64,000 bases of DNA. Origin: Rhizomucor pusillus. Its lineage: Eukaryota; Mucoromycota; Mucoromycetes; Mucorales; Lichtheimiaceae. A program made the position numbers and the translations under genes. The notes under the pieces are model-generated. The model made no database searches and had not been told where the DNA came from. It saw nothing but the letters and a program-made list of their open reading frames with translations. The stretch spans positions 659-64,658 of the forward strand of contig FWWN02000164.1 of NCBI GenBank assembly GCA_900175165.2, written 5' to 3'. Numbering within the stretch: position 1 is the first letter of the stretch; each line of letters begins with the position of its first letter. Positions 23,611-36,199 of the stretch are shown one piece after another.

Positions 23611-25627
23611 ATGAACCAAAGAGTACAACAAGATTTGAGTGACGACACGAGATCTTTGGAAACCCTGTCGCATGATCGCAATCTGTCAGAAGATCGTGAT
23701 TGTACAGATAGTTTGTCTAGCGTTCGGACAGAGCAAGTGCCGTCGTTGCAGGACGATCTCGTTGTGCAGAGTCATGAAGGACAGATCACCAAGTATGATC
23801 TCGCAAACTGTAAGGGGCACTGTCACGAATCCAAACGGATTGCTAATACCTTTTGTTTGTTTGCTGCCATGACAGGTGAATCAAAGAAAACAATGCCAAC
23901 AGATGAGAAGCGTGTTGATGATGATTTTGACGGTGGTTACGGATGGTTCGTCGTTATCGGTGCGTTTATGGTGCAATTCACTGCATTTAGTACCGCATCG
24001 TGCTGGTATGTCGAAACAGGATCAATCTGTAGCTAGAACCTTGCTAACTGATCAGATTTAAGGGCTAGGGCATAGAAAATCTGCATGAGCACTAACAAAT
24101 GATCTGCAAGGAATCATGCAAAATTATTTTGAGCGCAAGGTGTTCAATCATTTACCTGACGCACAGCTTCAATTGAGCCTTGTTGGAACTTTCATGGAGA
24201 TGTTCGTTGATTTGATGGGTCCAGTTGTCCAGATTCTTTCTTCCAAATTTGGTGTCAAGTTTGTCCTTATTGCCGGGACGGTTTTAATGGCCATCGGATT
24301 AGAGTTGGCCAGTCTTAGCAACCAGGTACGGCATCGTCACGTTTCCAATTTCAACGTTGAATCCTGCTTCGCTAACACTTCCAGCTGATAGATCTGGCAT
24401 TTGTACTTGACGCAAGGTTTACTACTTGGCACCGGCGCTTCATTCCTGTTTGTGGTTGGTTTCAAGTATGTCCTCTGGTACAGTTCAAAGAAGCTAATTA
24501 TATGTTCTTTGCAGTCGGCTGTTGTATCACTCCTCAATGGTTCATAGGCGTCGCGGGTTTGCGATGAGGCTAGCTAGTTCGGGTTCAGGCATTGGAGGAC
24601 TCGTTCTTCCGTTCATTTTGACTCCACTTAACAATTTTTTAGGTATCGACTGGTAAGTCACTGCTACCTAGGTAGATGATATTAGATAGAATGACGGTTA
24701 TCCGTGTTTGCAGGGCATACCGAGTTCTCGGGTTCATTTGTCTTGGTTGTGACGTGATCACATGTGTTCTGGTCAAGGAACGAATACCACAAAATAAAAG
24801 TGGAAGTAAGCATAAACTTTTACAAATATTCAGCAAGGAGGTGTTCGAGGATGTCAGCTTTGTATTATGGGTCATTGCTTCCATGATCGGACTCATGGGA
24901 TTTTTCGTGCCTTACTTCTTTTTACCATGTAAGGAATCCTAGGACTCTCGAAATGCGATAATAACTAAATTATTGTACGCGGTGATTAAGCTTATGCGAC
25001 ATACCTGGGAATGTCTAGCACGGACAGCTCTGCATGTATAACAGTCATGTGTGCCTCCAATTTTTTGGGCCGCATCGCAGTGGGGTAGGTAGAGAAAGAA
25101 ATATTAAGAAACAGATCGTGCTCATGTACAAGAATTTAGTTATATTGAGGATCATATTGGGCGATTGAACACACATATCCTTTATTCCATGATTTCCGGG
25201 TTGAGCTGCCTGCTAATATGGATATTTGCTGAGAGTTACGGTGTACTGATGGCGTTTGCAGTCGTCTTTGGATTCTTTTGTGCGTCATACTTTTTGCTCC
25301 GTAAGTATTGTCCGATCTCAAGGGATTGCATTGTATTGATAAGCCAAATGACGTTAACTTCCCATTGATTGATATCTTCTTTTAGTCTCGCCGATTACTG
25401 CCATGATTCTCGGTATGGAACGTTTCCCGACCGGTATTTCCGTCCTTTTGTTATCCAATGTTATATCAATGTACGGGCCTAGCATTGCCAGCGCCGTGGA
25501 GAGTACGGTCAAACCTCAACCTTATTTGACGTATAAGGTATTCACCGGCGTCGTCTATCTGCTTGAATTCTTATTGCTCGTCGTCTTGAGGTTAAGAATG
25601 ACAAGAACCCTATTCGTGCGAATTTGA
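23611..25627 (+). CDS. Monocarboxylate-transporter-like MFS protein (MCT/Mch type), frame conflict
   Basis: The start is the first ATG in frame (23611), giving a polar N-terminus of about 110 residues and then the MCT signature DGGYGWFVVIGAFMVQF. Further exons supply GIMQNYFERKVF, SLVGTFMEMFVDLMGPV, IWHLYLTQGLLLGTGASFLF, RRRGFAMRLASSGSGIGGL, WAYRVLGFICLG, SYATYLGMSST, GRIAVGYIEDHIGRLNT and YLTYKVFTG, the expected 12-TM layout with a central loop. Two problems remain. The exon 1/2 joint after SCW does not close with simple GT-AG phases, and the conserved stretch GCCITPQWF lies one base out of frame with RRRGFAM. Either a short frameshift makes this a damaged gene, or splicing at a second donor (24466) bypasses it. 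A similar intact gene lies at 33350-35251. Confidence 0.75.
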
Positions 25628-25993
25628 TAGAGTATAAAGAACACTGTATATATACCTTGTACTTTATTAATAACCTTGTATAGTATGTAATAGAGACATA
25701 TTTTGTATTATCGTACTCAAGAATGCTATGCAAAACAAACTTATGTCTCTGCTAAAGTCTGTCAAAAGATCACCACGGCAAGTCAGATTTCTCAATAAAG
25801 CAGAACATTGCAATAAAGCAAACATATCGTAACTCCCGAATGGACTACATTTGTATGTCATTATATCTCCAAATATGCTTTACGCCTGGATTGTTTTTTG
25901 CGCTTGTTTTAGTAGGTCCAAGTATGCGTGCAAGATGGCACAGGAACAAAGCATTTCATTCCGAGTTACACAAACCTATCTCTTTTCGAAACC

Positions 25994-26629
25994 ATGACAG
26001 AAGACGCTGCAAAGTTTGAAGCATTTATTAACTATGACTTTGAGCACGATGAGAAATTCCAGGTATATCGCACTCGTCTGTACTGGAGATACGGTACTAA
26101 CTGTCATTTGCAGAGTGGGCTTTCTAGCATTGTAAAGAAATCGTCAGGAGAACCGGACAAAGAGACGATAGATCGCGCGAAATGGTTCTACTATACAAAG
26201 TGAGACCCTCTCTTATCCATGTATAACTTCGAGGTACTGAAAATAAATGTCAAGGTTTATAGAGAATTTGGATCTGGAAAAGTTTGAAGCATGGCAAAAA
26301 TCCCAAAAAGAAGAGGAGAATAAAGGTATGACCAAGTGTCCGTGAGGTGCAGTTACATAGCGCTTATACATATTTGAAAATATAGCTAATGAAGAAGAAC
26401 CAAGCAAAAAGCAAGAAACCCGAACTCCAAAGTTTTCTTTCCAAGAGCTTGTAGAAATGATTGAAAAGGGCGTAGAGATACCAGGTCAGATTTGCAATCA
26501 CATGCTATATTCGCAACATCCCTAATACTTAGACTAGGCATACGTCAAATTCCGAACAAAATTAATGAAGGAACGCCAAGCGAGCCAAAGCTGCCAGTAA
26601 GGCAAAAACCATGGGAAGCAAGAAAATAG
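25994..26629 (+). CDS. KPWE-motif protein, Pex39 (C6orf226/Yjr012c)-like
   Basis: Five exons (25994-26062, 26114-26199, 26255-26325, 26386-26484, 26538-26629) give 138 residues with every junction GT-AG and in frame. The start chosen is the ATG before TEDAAKFEAFINYDF; a further upstream non-ATG frame is ignored. The N-terminal half is acidic and helical (DRAKWFYYTKFIENLDLEKF). The C-terminal half has FSFQELVEMIEKGVEIPGIR, then IPNKI and, four residues from the end, KPWE. This IPGIRxIP...KPWE block is what I know from fungal and animal proteins recently named Pex39, which help PTS2 cargo import into peroxisomes with Pex7. The assignment rests on this short motif and the overall size. No membrane segment is present. 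Confidence 0.65.
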
Positions 26630-26991
26630 TTATGGGACTGGTGTCCAATCCATGCTCCAAAGGATTTGGATCAAGACCGAAGATTTGCTGCATATTCCAT
26701 GATAGGTGGAAAAAGAATATATATTCTGTGTGCAAACGTTTGCCACTGCTGTCATATTCGGGAAGCGGGCCGTTTCAGTACTAGCTATCAAGTCCAATAA
26801 GAATGCATGGTTCTACCACTAATTGCACATTTGCTGGAATCGCCCTTAGAATGGCTGATGCCTTCACAGAAAAGCATACAGTCCAGCCACGCGGTCCTTT
26901 ATGGCTTACAGCATTCCATCGTATCCAAGGAAATTTAACATCCTCCGCAGGAAAGCAGGCATGCTATGCTTGAAATGTGGTCAAATCCAGT

Positions 26992-28580
26992 TCATTCTTC
27001 ATAGTCATCTTCGCTTTCGCTCCAAGCATCCAAAAGACTCTGCGTATAAAAATTAACCTCCTAGAAACAAGTGTTCGAGGGTCAAGTGAAAGAGTTTTAC
27101 CTGCTCGGTGCTTTGATCTACAGCCTCAGTGGTGAACGGTTCCCATACCAAAATTTCACAGTCATTGGAGCCACTGTATAGTTCTTGGAATATTGGACGT
27201 CGTTCAACACAAGTAACTCTGCCATATGCACCTTTCAACCGTCGAGAGAGCTTCCCGGTAAGTAGCTCGAATACGAGAACTTGATGGTCATCGCTTGGTA
27301 CATGCAACAACGGCGGCCAGACATCGCTGCTAGATGTTGTTGCTTGCATATACGATTTAAAGCGGTTACGCCAATGGGCTCCGTAATTCACGAGCATGTT
27401 TCGACCGGTGAAGGTATCCCATAATCGCATTTTCTCATCCAATCCCAGAGTTATTAAGTACAATCCGTCACTTGAAAAGCACAGTCCATTCACCCCTCGG
27501 CCATGGGCGAAATTGGTCTCATTTAGAGGATCATTATTCGGCGTGTTGTGCTGATCCAGCGACATTAAACAGGGCGCTGCACGTCGAATATCCCATACAC
27601 GGACCGTACCGTCCTCTCTATTCCCCAAGATGCCATGTTAAGTTTGACTGCAAAATATCGTCTGCGGAGAATATTACTCACCCTCCAGAGAATAATATAT
27701 GTTCCTGTCGAGGCGACCAAGCAACTGAAAGAACTGAGCCTGTGTGACCTGCAAGCGAATGTGCGCTTGCCCCGCTTTTTAGATCGCACAGACGTATCCT
27801 CGGTTCCGCTGCTGCACCTGGCTCATTTACTTAGATACAAGATATTAATAACGCAAACATATACACAAACCGTACTTGCAACTAGACAGTGTGATGCAAT
27901 AGGGGACATGGCTTGACAATAGACTCTGGAGTCGAGCTGGAAAGTGCAAGCAGGCTGACATTGCTATATGTCAGTATTCTCTTACTTCTATTTGCCTTGA
28001 GAATTTCACTCACCATCATAGCATTCGTATCCCATACTTGAATTGTTTTATCATAGCTAGAACTTACAAACATGCCCGTATCGAATGGGAACCACCCAAC
28101 GGTCGAAACAGAATACGCATGCCGATACGGACTATGTAAACTAGTCAGGATGATATATATCATTAATTATCGCAGCATCTTTACAAACCTACAGACCTCT
28201 GAACACTTGCAAGGGGGCTAATTCGCTTGTGCTTCTCTATGGACGATGGTGCCAAGTCATAAACATGGATACGGCCGTCGGCCCCTCCTGAAAGCATACT
28301 ATACACATCAATATATTTATCCAGCACCATAGAGTCTATTGAATACTTACTATCGTTGTTCCACTGTCTCTATCTGTATTGAATTGACAGCACCTACAAT
28401 CTTGGTCTCAGACTTGCAAATTCGCAGCCGTCCAAGAGAGATCAACTTACCACGGTGGCTACGGGAAATCTCCTTGTCCACGCTCAATTGCAAATTGTAA
28501 GCTCTTTTCGTTGTCTCGGCACGCTTGAAGGTCAGTGGAGGCAGCACACCATACTCCCTTTTCTTCAGGAATGCATACAT
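26992..28580 (-). CDS. ERCC8: ERCC8/CSA WD-repeat protein (transcription-coupled repair)
   Basis: The start ATG at 28580 gives [11 protein letters not shown], then [16 protein letters not shown], corresponding to the ERCC8 N-terminus. Spliced exons then read [101 protein letters not shown] and [18 protein letters not shown], so about seven WD blades are visible. The last exon codes [14 protein letters not shown] before the TGA at 26992. ERCC8 is the DDB1-CUL4 substrate receptor that recruits repair factors to stalled RNA polymerase II; yeast Rad28 is its counterpart. No key segment appears lost. The gene is divergent from SEC5, with 125 bp between start codons. Confidence 0.92.
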
Positions 28581-28705
28581 TGAAGGCAAAGGAAGAAAGG
28601 CCCGCAACAAAGGTGGCCGTATTGAAGTCAATTCTTTCTTGAAGCACCGACTTTCAGTTGAAGCACTCCTTCATCGAGCCGCTTAGTATTCGTCACTAAA
28701 AGCAT
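28581..28705. promoter_or_regulatory. Short divergent intergenic region between ERCC8 and SEC5
   Basis: Only 125 bp separate the two opposed start codons, so 5' UTRs and promoters must be compressed or overlapping. No motif was recognised. Confidence 0.5.
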
Positions 28706-31700
28706 ATGGTGTACCACCCAGAAATACCAGAATATGCTGAAGATGCAGCCATTCTCAGATTCTACCAGCTGGACTCCTTGGAACCTGAAGTTTGGACCGA
28801 TCAGATCTCGTCCCCAGTAGATGACCTCCTTCCAGAATCGGCTATTCAACAGTTTTCGCGTAAAGAGAACGACCTATTGGAAGTGCCGGAAAACGAGAAC
28901 GCCAATGACTTACAGGTGCTGGACGACAGCGACCCTCTAGGAATTCGACCGTCCATATTTGAGCAGTAAGTGGATTACGGATATCATATGTTGACTTTTG
29001 CTGCTGCAGCTCTGTTAACCGGAGAATCCGCGCAACAGCAATCGCCGAAATACAACAAATATTATGCAGCTAAAAGAAAGTAAATATCCTAGAAAGCATG
29101 ATAGCAATGATATACTGACGTACTAAACTACTCAATAGAGTCATCACTTGTAATCAGTAACAAATCTTTTCAACCTCGACACTTCCTTGTTCAAGTGCAC
29201 AAGGATTCCTCATACGAAGAACTGATAGCCGGGGAAGAACGACTTCGATTAAGTGTGGATCAACGAGCAGAAGCTTTAAAATCGCTAGTACACACCAACT
29301 TTGATCGATTTGTAAGCGCCAAGGTCACAGTGGACCATGTCTATGAGGAGATGAAATCGAAACAGCTTAATCCAGAGGAAGAGTATGGAACTCGCGTGTT
29401 GGAAAGCGCTTTGAATGGTATATGACTTGCGTAAATGCCTATTTGTATCGCATGGAGCTCACCATACCGTAATTAGAGGCAAACGCAAGAGCTGAAAAGA
29501 TCTATGGGCCTGTCGTAGAACGAAGGCGGAAAGTCGAGAAGGTCCGCAATACACTGACGATTCTGCAACGATACAAATTTTTCTTCAGTTTGCCGAGTAG
29601 TCTTCTTGAATCAATCAAACAGGTATATACATCTAGTATGCTGGATATCTTATAGATTTTTAATGCTTTGGGTTACCAGCATAAATACGAGACCGCAATT
29701 CGTGATTACAAGAAAGGAAAATATCTGTATCAAGAATTGCAAAAGGGCGGCGAAGAATCTATTGACAGGGAACGTGGATCCTTATCTGAAGACAGTAATG
29801 TCACCGATTTGCATCGTAAAGTGTTTGAAAAAGTCTGGATGGAGGTCAACAAGATCGTCGTGGAACTGCGAAACGTACTGCTTAAGATGCTCGCTGATCC
29901 TTGGCGCAGTATGGATGAGCAGGAAAGAACGATAAAGTATGTCAAAAAGAATTTTAAAAGCTGCAGTTTATAAATTTGCTAACCTGATACTATCCTAGCT
30001 TTTTGTTTGATTTGGATACCACTGAAGATCCGGCATGGTTCTACCTGGATAGTCAGTACGAATGGATTGTTGGCTTGCTGAAAAACACGTTTGAAGCAAG
30101 TGTCAAGAAAATACAAGCTCTGCAACTTGGTGACACCGAAGAGTCTGATATCAAGAGAAGTATAATCTTGAAGAAGGCTATCCATCAGGTACAGACGAAG
30201 ACTCTGGATGCTAACACTGGTAAGTTAGAAGTTGGCACGGATGATATGCGTACAGAAAGTCTGAAACTGTTGTCAGAGAGGGATCAGGATGCGCAAGTTT
30301 GGCAATTGATGTTAGAAATGGTTAAATCATTGTCTGCTCTGCTGCTTCGATGTTTACCAGATTTTTGGCGGCTATCTAAGGCGTTCATAGAAGGCAAATT
30401 TGCTAACAAGGTGAGGCATAGGAAGAGTCTTCATTGAACTCTTAATGCTGAGAGCTATCGATACCCCTGTAGGCTATGGCCGCACGGGCGATGGAGGGAA
30501 GCAGGAGACGCCGACAAAATGTGGACCTGTCTAAAGTGGAGCAGTGTCAGAGCATGACTCGCAATATTGTGAATCTGTATGCTTCTCTGATATCGGACTA
30601 CTTTTCGTTGAACGAACGTGAAATGCCGGTTCAGCGCAATCCAGATGGTTCAGAAATAGCAGTGATGCCTCCATTTTTGCCGCCAAACGCCAGCTCCATT
30701 CATGTATCCGAGTATCTAACACGTATAATCGGCGATCTGGCACACTGTGTTAACGATATAAGCGCTATTCACCTTGCTGGAGAGGCCTTCTCGGACTTGG
30801 TTGACCTGATGGAAAAGGCCCGTTGGAAATTTATAGAAATTATTTGCAAATGCTGGGAGCGAGGTAAATGGTGGAGCATGCGATGAACATTTAGAATATC
30901 AAATAACCACGATTTCGGAACCTGTGTAGATGCCAAAACCTTTTACTTACTCGAAGAATGGATTCTAGATCCTGACTTTCCGCAATGCACGACTTTACTG
31001 AAACGTTACTACGATTATCACAAATTCTGCGCCCGCGCAGCATATCGTATAGCAACGCTTGTTGCCACCACAGATGAAATGGCTAAAAGGGTATGAAGAT
31101 TTGGTAGCGTACAGTTGTCTACTCTGCAGTGTTTACTCATCGAAATCTGCAGGAACGACCAGAGATCAGGACGGAATACGTCGAGAAAATCCGAGGTTCT
31201 TTCTTGGAATCTATGTATACTTTCTTGGACGGTTTGGTCCGTCTGGCGTTTTCTGATTATATCCCGCTAAACGAGAAAGAAGAGCTACAGCTTGCCAAGC
31301 AAAGAGACAAAATTGACGTTCATTCCATGGTAACTGCTAATCATCTAGCTAATATGTTCAGCCAACTCATTGATAGTATGTATTAATGACAGGACATGCG
31401 TATCCTACTTACAGTCGGTAATTTGGAGCATGTGCGATCTACTGTGATCCGCAAATTGGTTGGACTATTCCAAGTTGCCTACAAATGTAATATGGACGAA
31501 GACCACAAGGTAAACGGATCCTTCGGACGAAATTCCATCAATAGATATTAATGCTACGGTAAAAGACTCTTATCGATGTAGTTGATCAGCTGGACAAAAT
31601 CCTTTTCAATGATTACATCAAGCGTAAATCAGCCCTGATTCGAGATATCGTACGTCAAGGCATCCTTCTTGGAGGAGTCGACTGGTACAATATTCCAAAA

Positions 31701-32179
31701 CCTTCCGGTAAATTTCGTTGTTGCACCTTTCTAAACATACATTCTCTAATATCTTTTGAGTAGAAGTGCATCCATATGTGTACGAAGCACTTTTGACTCT
31801 AGTCATGGTACACTCACAAGTCAGCAGCGTCACAAAGCAGCTAGTATACCGCGCAATTTCAACATTGTTGGAGAATATGGCTAATGACTGTCTTGAGAGT
31901 TTCCGCCAAGTCGAACGTTTTGGAATGGGCGGTATGCTTCAGGCAACTCTCGAAATTGAGTTTATGCATCAAACTCTGCAACAATACGTAACATCTGCTG
32001 CTTCAGAAACTTTGCAACTGATATACCAATCTATTGAGCAATCGTACGACGCCAATCAGCAAAGCACCAATGACCTCCAATCCGAATTGAACCATGTGAA
32101 GGATTTGCTAGTATTTAGTAGAAAGAGTACAGTGGTGCAATTCTTATGTTTCAAGCAAAACAAAGATCGCCGGAAATAA
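28706..32179 (+). CDS. SEC5: Exocyst complex subunit Sec5
   Basis: The ATG at 28706 opens an exon with FYQLDSLEPEVWTD and DPLGIRPSIFE. A small second exon (acceptor near 29037) codes NRRNTTNIMQLKE and leads to SNKSFQPRHFLVQVHKDSS, RLSVDQRAEALKSLVHTNFD and FVSAKVTVDHVYEEMKSK, the Sec5 N-terminal coiled-coil signature. Later exons carry the helical-rod region (EDPAWFYLDSQYEWIVGLLK, KFIEIICKCWERG, VHPYVYEALLTLVMVHSQVS, GMGGMLQATLEIEFMHQTLQ) to the TAA at 32179. The protein is of full family length, roughly 900 residues. Sec5 is part of the octameric exocyst that tethers secretory vesicles at growth sites. At least ten short introns are inferred; not every boundary was checked. Confidence 0.88.
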
Positions 32180-32269
32180 ACAACTGTAGCTTTGATGAAT
32201 ATGGTGGACATTTCTACCGTGCAATAACAAACGCTTTTATTTTAAAAGCTTTAATATCAAGCCCCTACT

Positions 32270-33241
32270 CTAATCATTTCCAACGCGTACATTAGGTCCG
32301 TGTGGAAGACCAGTCTCAGGCGAAACGCTGTCACTAGTCTCCAAGGGCAAATTTCCAAGCAAGAAGTCTACAAAGCGACCGACGATCCAGACGTCGTCAT
32401 CCTGGCTATCAGATTCCTTGTCAAGTTTTTCCAATTGCTTGTCAGCATAATCCTTAGGAACAATTCCAGCATCCCGTCGCAACCGTAGTAGTATTCTGAC
32501 TGCATCTCTTCTATACTCGGGATGGCCTTGGATACTGATACATTGGTTGTCGTCCGAAACCAGTGCGTGAATGGGTGTATGAGGCGCTGTCGTTGCCAAA
32601 CTGTGAAATTCGGCAGGCAGGCTCTTTACATGATCTTGGTGCACTTGGTGGATCCGCTGTGTGGGAGTAAGTAACTATATGCATTCGGTATTCATAGGAG
32701 TTGAAACGTACCACCAGTGCCTTGTCTGTCTGTAGAAACTGCTTTCCAAGGGATGTTAGCTGGACAGAAACAATCCCAAACTATGTTTAAATGGTTAGGT
32801 AGATGTTTCTTCACGCATAGCAACAACCCGCACCTCCCAACCATTCGGATTCTTTTCACATTCGCCACCGCATGCTCTAGCAATAATCTGATGTCCAAAG
32901 CATATTCCCACGAGCCGCACTTGAGATCTGTAAGGCTCCACGCGAAGCATGCGCGTATATTCTAACAGTTTCAATATCCATGGTTCGTCTGTGTACGCAG
33001 AAGCCGCAGAGCCCGTAATCACAATGCCTTGGTAAGTCTTATTGTCAGCAAGTTCGCGCAAATCCGGATACTCCTGCTTGCGGACAACGTCGAATGAATC
33101 CCACGTAATCTCGACGTTTTTGCCTTGACTCGCTTTCGCAAAGATCTCCTTAAACATATGAGGGTAGTCTCCATATTTCTCCAATACTTCGGGCTTGGGA
33201 GTATCACAGACAAGCAAAGCTAAATGTAACCTTTGTGCCAT
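32270..33241 (-). CDS. Class I glutamine amidotransferase-like protein
   Basis: Three exons (32828-33241, 32712-32780, 32270-32656) join in frame to 289 residues. The sequence reads ALLVCDTPKPEVLEKYGDYP, DNKTYQGIVITGSAASAYTD, the nucleophile elbow VGICFGHQIIARACGG, GWEVRFGIVSVQLTSLGK, RIHQVHQDHV and finally the His-x-Glu pair in SIQGHPEYRRD. The Cys-His-Glu triad of class I GATases is therefore complete. The family is found in fungi as free-standing GMP-synthase-like or carbamoyl-phosphate-synthase-like domains, some acting in gamma-glutamyl peptide breakdown; the substrate cannot be told from sequence. The gene is convergent with SEC5, 90 bp away. Confidence 0.9.
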
Positions 33242-33349
33242 TGTCGTTCTGTATGAAGGAGGAAGTACGGAATGTCAGGTCGTCATGCAGCTCTCGTGGT
33301 ACTTAATTTGTCTCCGCTTGCAAGATTTAAGTTCATATATGATACAATG

Positions 33350-35251
33350 CTATACTTTACTAAACGCATGGTGATTTATACGGAACTTCAATATAGTCAT
33401 GACAATGGCTCCTGCAGCGTATGCAGTACCGGTAAATAGCTTATAGCTAAGAAAAGGCTCTGCAGAAACATGCTGCTCTACCGCTCCTGCTAAATTGGGC
33501 GAGAACATGGATATCAGAGTTAGAATAAGAAACAGCGACAATCCAGCATGCAGCTTCTCTTTGCCGCATACAATGCTGATAATTGATGGCGCTACAGATT
33601 TTGCGTTGGTTGGCGAGTTATTGTAGATACATTTCGTCCTTTACTATGGACTTACTGAGCGCAATGAAGGAACCTCCGCAGAATCCAAATAAGGAAGAAA
33701 AGGCTACCAGGACACCGAAAGAGTTTGCAAATTTCCATATTAAAAAGCATGATAAAGAAGTAATCAAGGCGTATAGCATAACAATATTAACATGGCCTAA
33801 TCTGTCGCCCAAGGCTCTGAAATCTTCGTTAAATGCTTGCAGCAGAAATAAAAGTAATCATTAGCATACTTACCCTGCAACAAGTCTTCCAAGAAGATTG
33901 GTTGCAGAAGCAAGTGCCACCAAAACGCTACCTTGAGTGGCTGATAAGCCCAAGTACTCTGCATTTGCTATAAAGCGGCGACATTTATGGATAGCTCAGA
34001 GACACTATGTATGTGAATCATAGGCATCAATATGTTACTTACATGGTAAGTAGAAAAATGGTATGCAATAACCGCCTTCCATAAGGATATCAGCCAGACA
34101 CCAAAGCAGAAAGTTCAGGTTGTTTACTATCTCGACGGGAACGAGCTCCTTCAATGTCGGCAACCTTTTCGGCGCGGTGCTTCGGTCTTTAAAAAGCAGG
34201 CAGCTTATGCCGCCCATAACCAATGTGATCAATCCCAAAGCCCGGTAGCCCCTAATTTATATAATGAGCCTTAGATACACCAGACATATCGAGCTTCAAG
34301 AATATTATATTAATAATACTCACCAACTAGCACCAATCTCTCTGTTAAGAGGGGCCATTACAAGAGGAATCACGATACCTCCAAGGCAGGAGCCCATAGA
34401 TGCAAGCGCCAACGCCAATCCTTCTTGTCTCGTAAACCAACTCGGTACAGCACTCATGGCAATCTACAGTAGCAGATTTGATATATCTTTAGTCCAAATT
34501 GAGCTGGACAAATGCCGATCACGGCTTTATCTACTTGCATAGAAGGTCATAGAGGCTCCAGCACCGAAAACGACGCCGTGAGCGAGATACAAATGCCATA
34601 TCTAGCAGTGGCGCTGGTTATCAACAGATACCCTTCAGTGTAGTAGTAATCTTGCACCTTCTCACCTCTGTACTGAAACTAGCTAACTCTAGGCCTACAA
34701 CAGATAAAATGACCGATATCCAGAGCACCGTACGAGAGCTCATTAGCATGAGCATACTTTGCGTAAGCGGGCCCAGACTATTTAGTAAAAGATTCGCGAT
34801 TGTTCCAACAAACGAGAGTTGCACGACCTTGGCACTAAAATGATGCTGCTCATAGTAGTTTTGCATCACACCTGGGATAACCAGATTAGGGATCATTTTC
34901 TTGCTCGTCCATTAAATTTGCCTTTTGTTCCTCACCCCTAAAAATGCAATTTACTTTGAAGTAATTAAAAGTAACCTCGATGTACCGCAAGGTATTGTTG
35001 ATTTACCATCCATTGATTATCCCTTGGCTAGGGATTTGTGACAGACACGCTGCCAAGACAACCACCCAACCATACCCTCCATCAGGTTGGTCAGGAGTAC
35101 TATGTTTTTCAGATTGCTGATCCGAGACAGATAGTGTTTCACCCTGGAGGATATCTTGATCCGAATTGTCGAATTTTGAGGCAGAGGTATCTCGACTGCT
35201 GGGAATCAGGTTGTTTTTTACGGTATCGGTCAAGGCACGGGTATCTGACAT
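33350..35251 (-). CDS. Monocarboxylate-transporter-like MFS protein (MCT/Mch type)
   Basis: The ATG at 35251 begins a polar tail ending in DQPDGGYGWVVVLAACLSQI, the MCT TM1 signature. Further exons give GVMQNYYEQHHFSAKV, NLLLNSLGPLTQSMLMLMSS, IWHLYLAHGVVFGAGASMTF, VPSWFTRQEGLALALASMGS, ASWGYRALGLITLVMGGISC, NAEYLGLSATQGS, GRLVAGALGDRLGHVNIVML and AEPFLSYKLFTG, ending at 33350. Twelve membrane segments with a central loop are evident. An intron at 34464-34538 uses a GC donor (GCAAGT) with a TAG acceptor; only this joins MTFY to IAMSAVPSW in frame. The exon 1/2 joint is uncertain (the acceptor near 34890 gives a ten-residue insertion). Fungal members carry monocarboxylates or riboflavin; this substrate is unknown. 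Confidence 0.85.
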
Positions 35252-36199
35252 AATCTAGTTACTGCAGTGGAAGAGAACCGATTTTCACGAGGTCTGTTCG
35301 AAGATAACAAAATAAGTTTGTTAGAATATAAACCGTTAACTGTTTTAGGTACGTATTTAGGTTCGATGGCGGCATTTGTCTTCCGATAGATGACATTGTA
35401 AAACTTATGTTCACCGTAAAGCTCCAGTGACGATTTCCGATCAAGTTATTTCTTGTTATAATTCCTTCTGCTTCAGACCATTACCGAGCAAGTGTAGAAC
35501 AATTTTATTCAAAATAGTCTGTCTTGGTGGATCAAGGTACATAGTCAGAGTGTATACCGTAATTATACAAAGTTTCTACGGCTTCCATGGTGGGGTACGT
35601 ACGGCTCGGCTGGCACGCACCGTTAATTGTTCCGTCTAATCCTGCTCGTGTGATCTGCATTGCAAGTTAGAAACTCAACCAAGAAAAAAGGGGACTCTAC
35701 TATAGTAAGATCTGACGGCGCATCCAATGTCATCTAAAAAGCCTCGTCTGAGCGACTATTCCTATTAGACTTAGATGCTATGTAATTGTGACAGTAAGTG
35801 AGCCAAAAGATCACGAAGCTTAAGTTCAGCATATTCAATCAGTGCTAGCTAGAGACGTTAAAGTAACAACGACCATTGTAAGAATTCTTTGTAGTGTCAC
35901 GGAATAAGGGGAAAGAGTATCTATAACAGAACAACTTGGGCAATCTCAATCACATAGTTTTCAATATGGACGCTTGCTTTGGCAATATAAGTATGTATTA
36001 AGACTTCTGCGCGTTAATGTTGAGAGGTTGGGCGGACTTGTTTTGAAAATACAGACAGACGTAAATGGTAAATGTGCGTTGATATCTACCCAGTCAAGAT
36101 GGTCAGAAATATACTGTCTTTAGGCAGGAAACGGATGAAATAAAGTAGCGTGCTATCATTCCAGGATATTCTGTTATTTTCACCTTTCCACCTTCAGTG
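35252..36199. other. Intergenic stretch, nothing recognised
   Basis: Only short frames without protein-like composition. It lies between the transporter promoter and the transposase remnant, and may be part of the same decayed repeat. Confidence 0.35.

Noticed and set aside
28966..29150. Seeming in-frame stop in SEC5 exon 2
   Set aside because: Using the later acceptor near 29037 removes the stop and joins all exons in frame.
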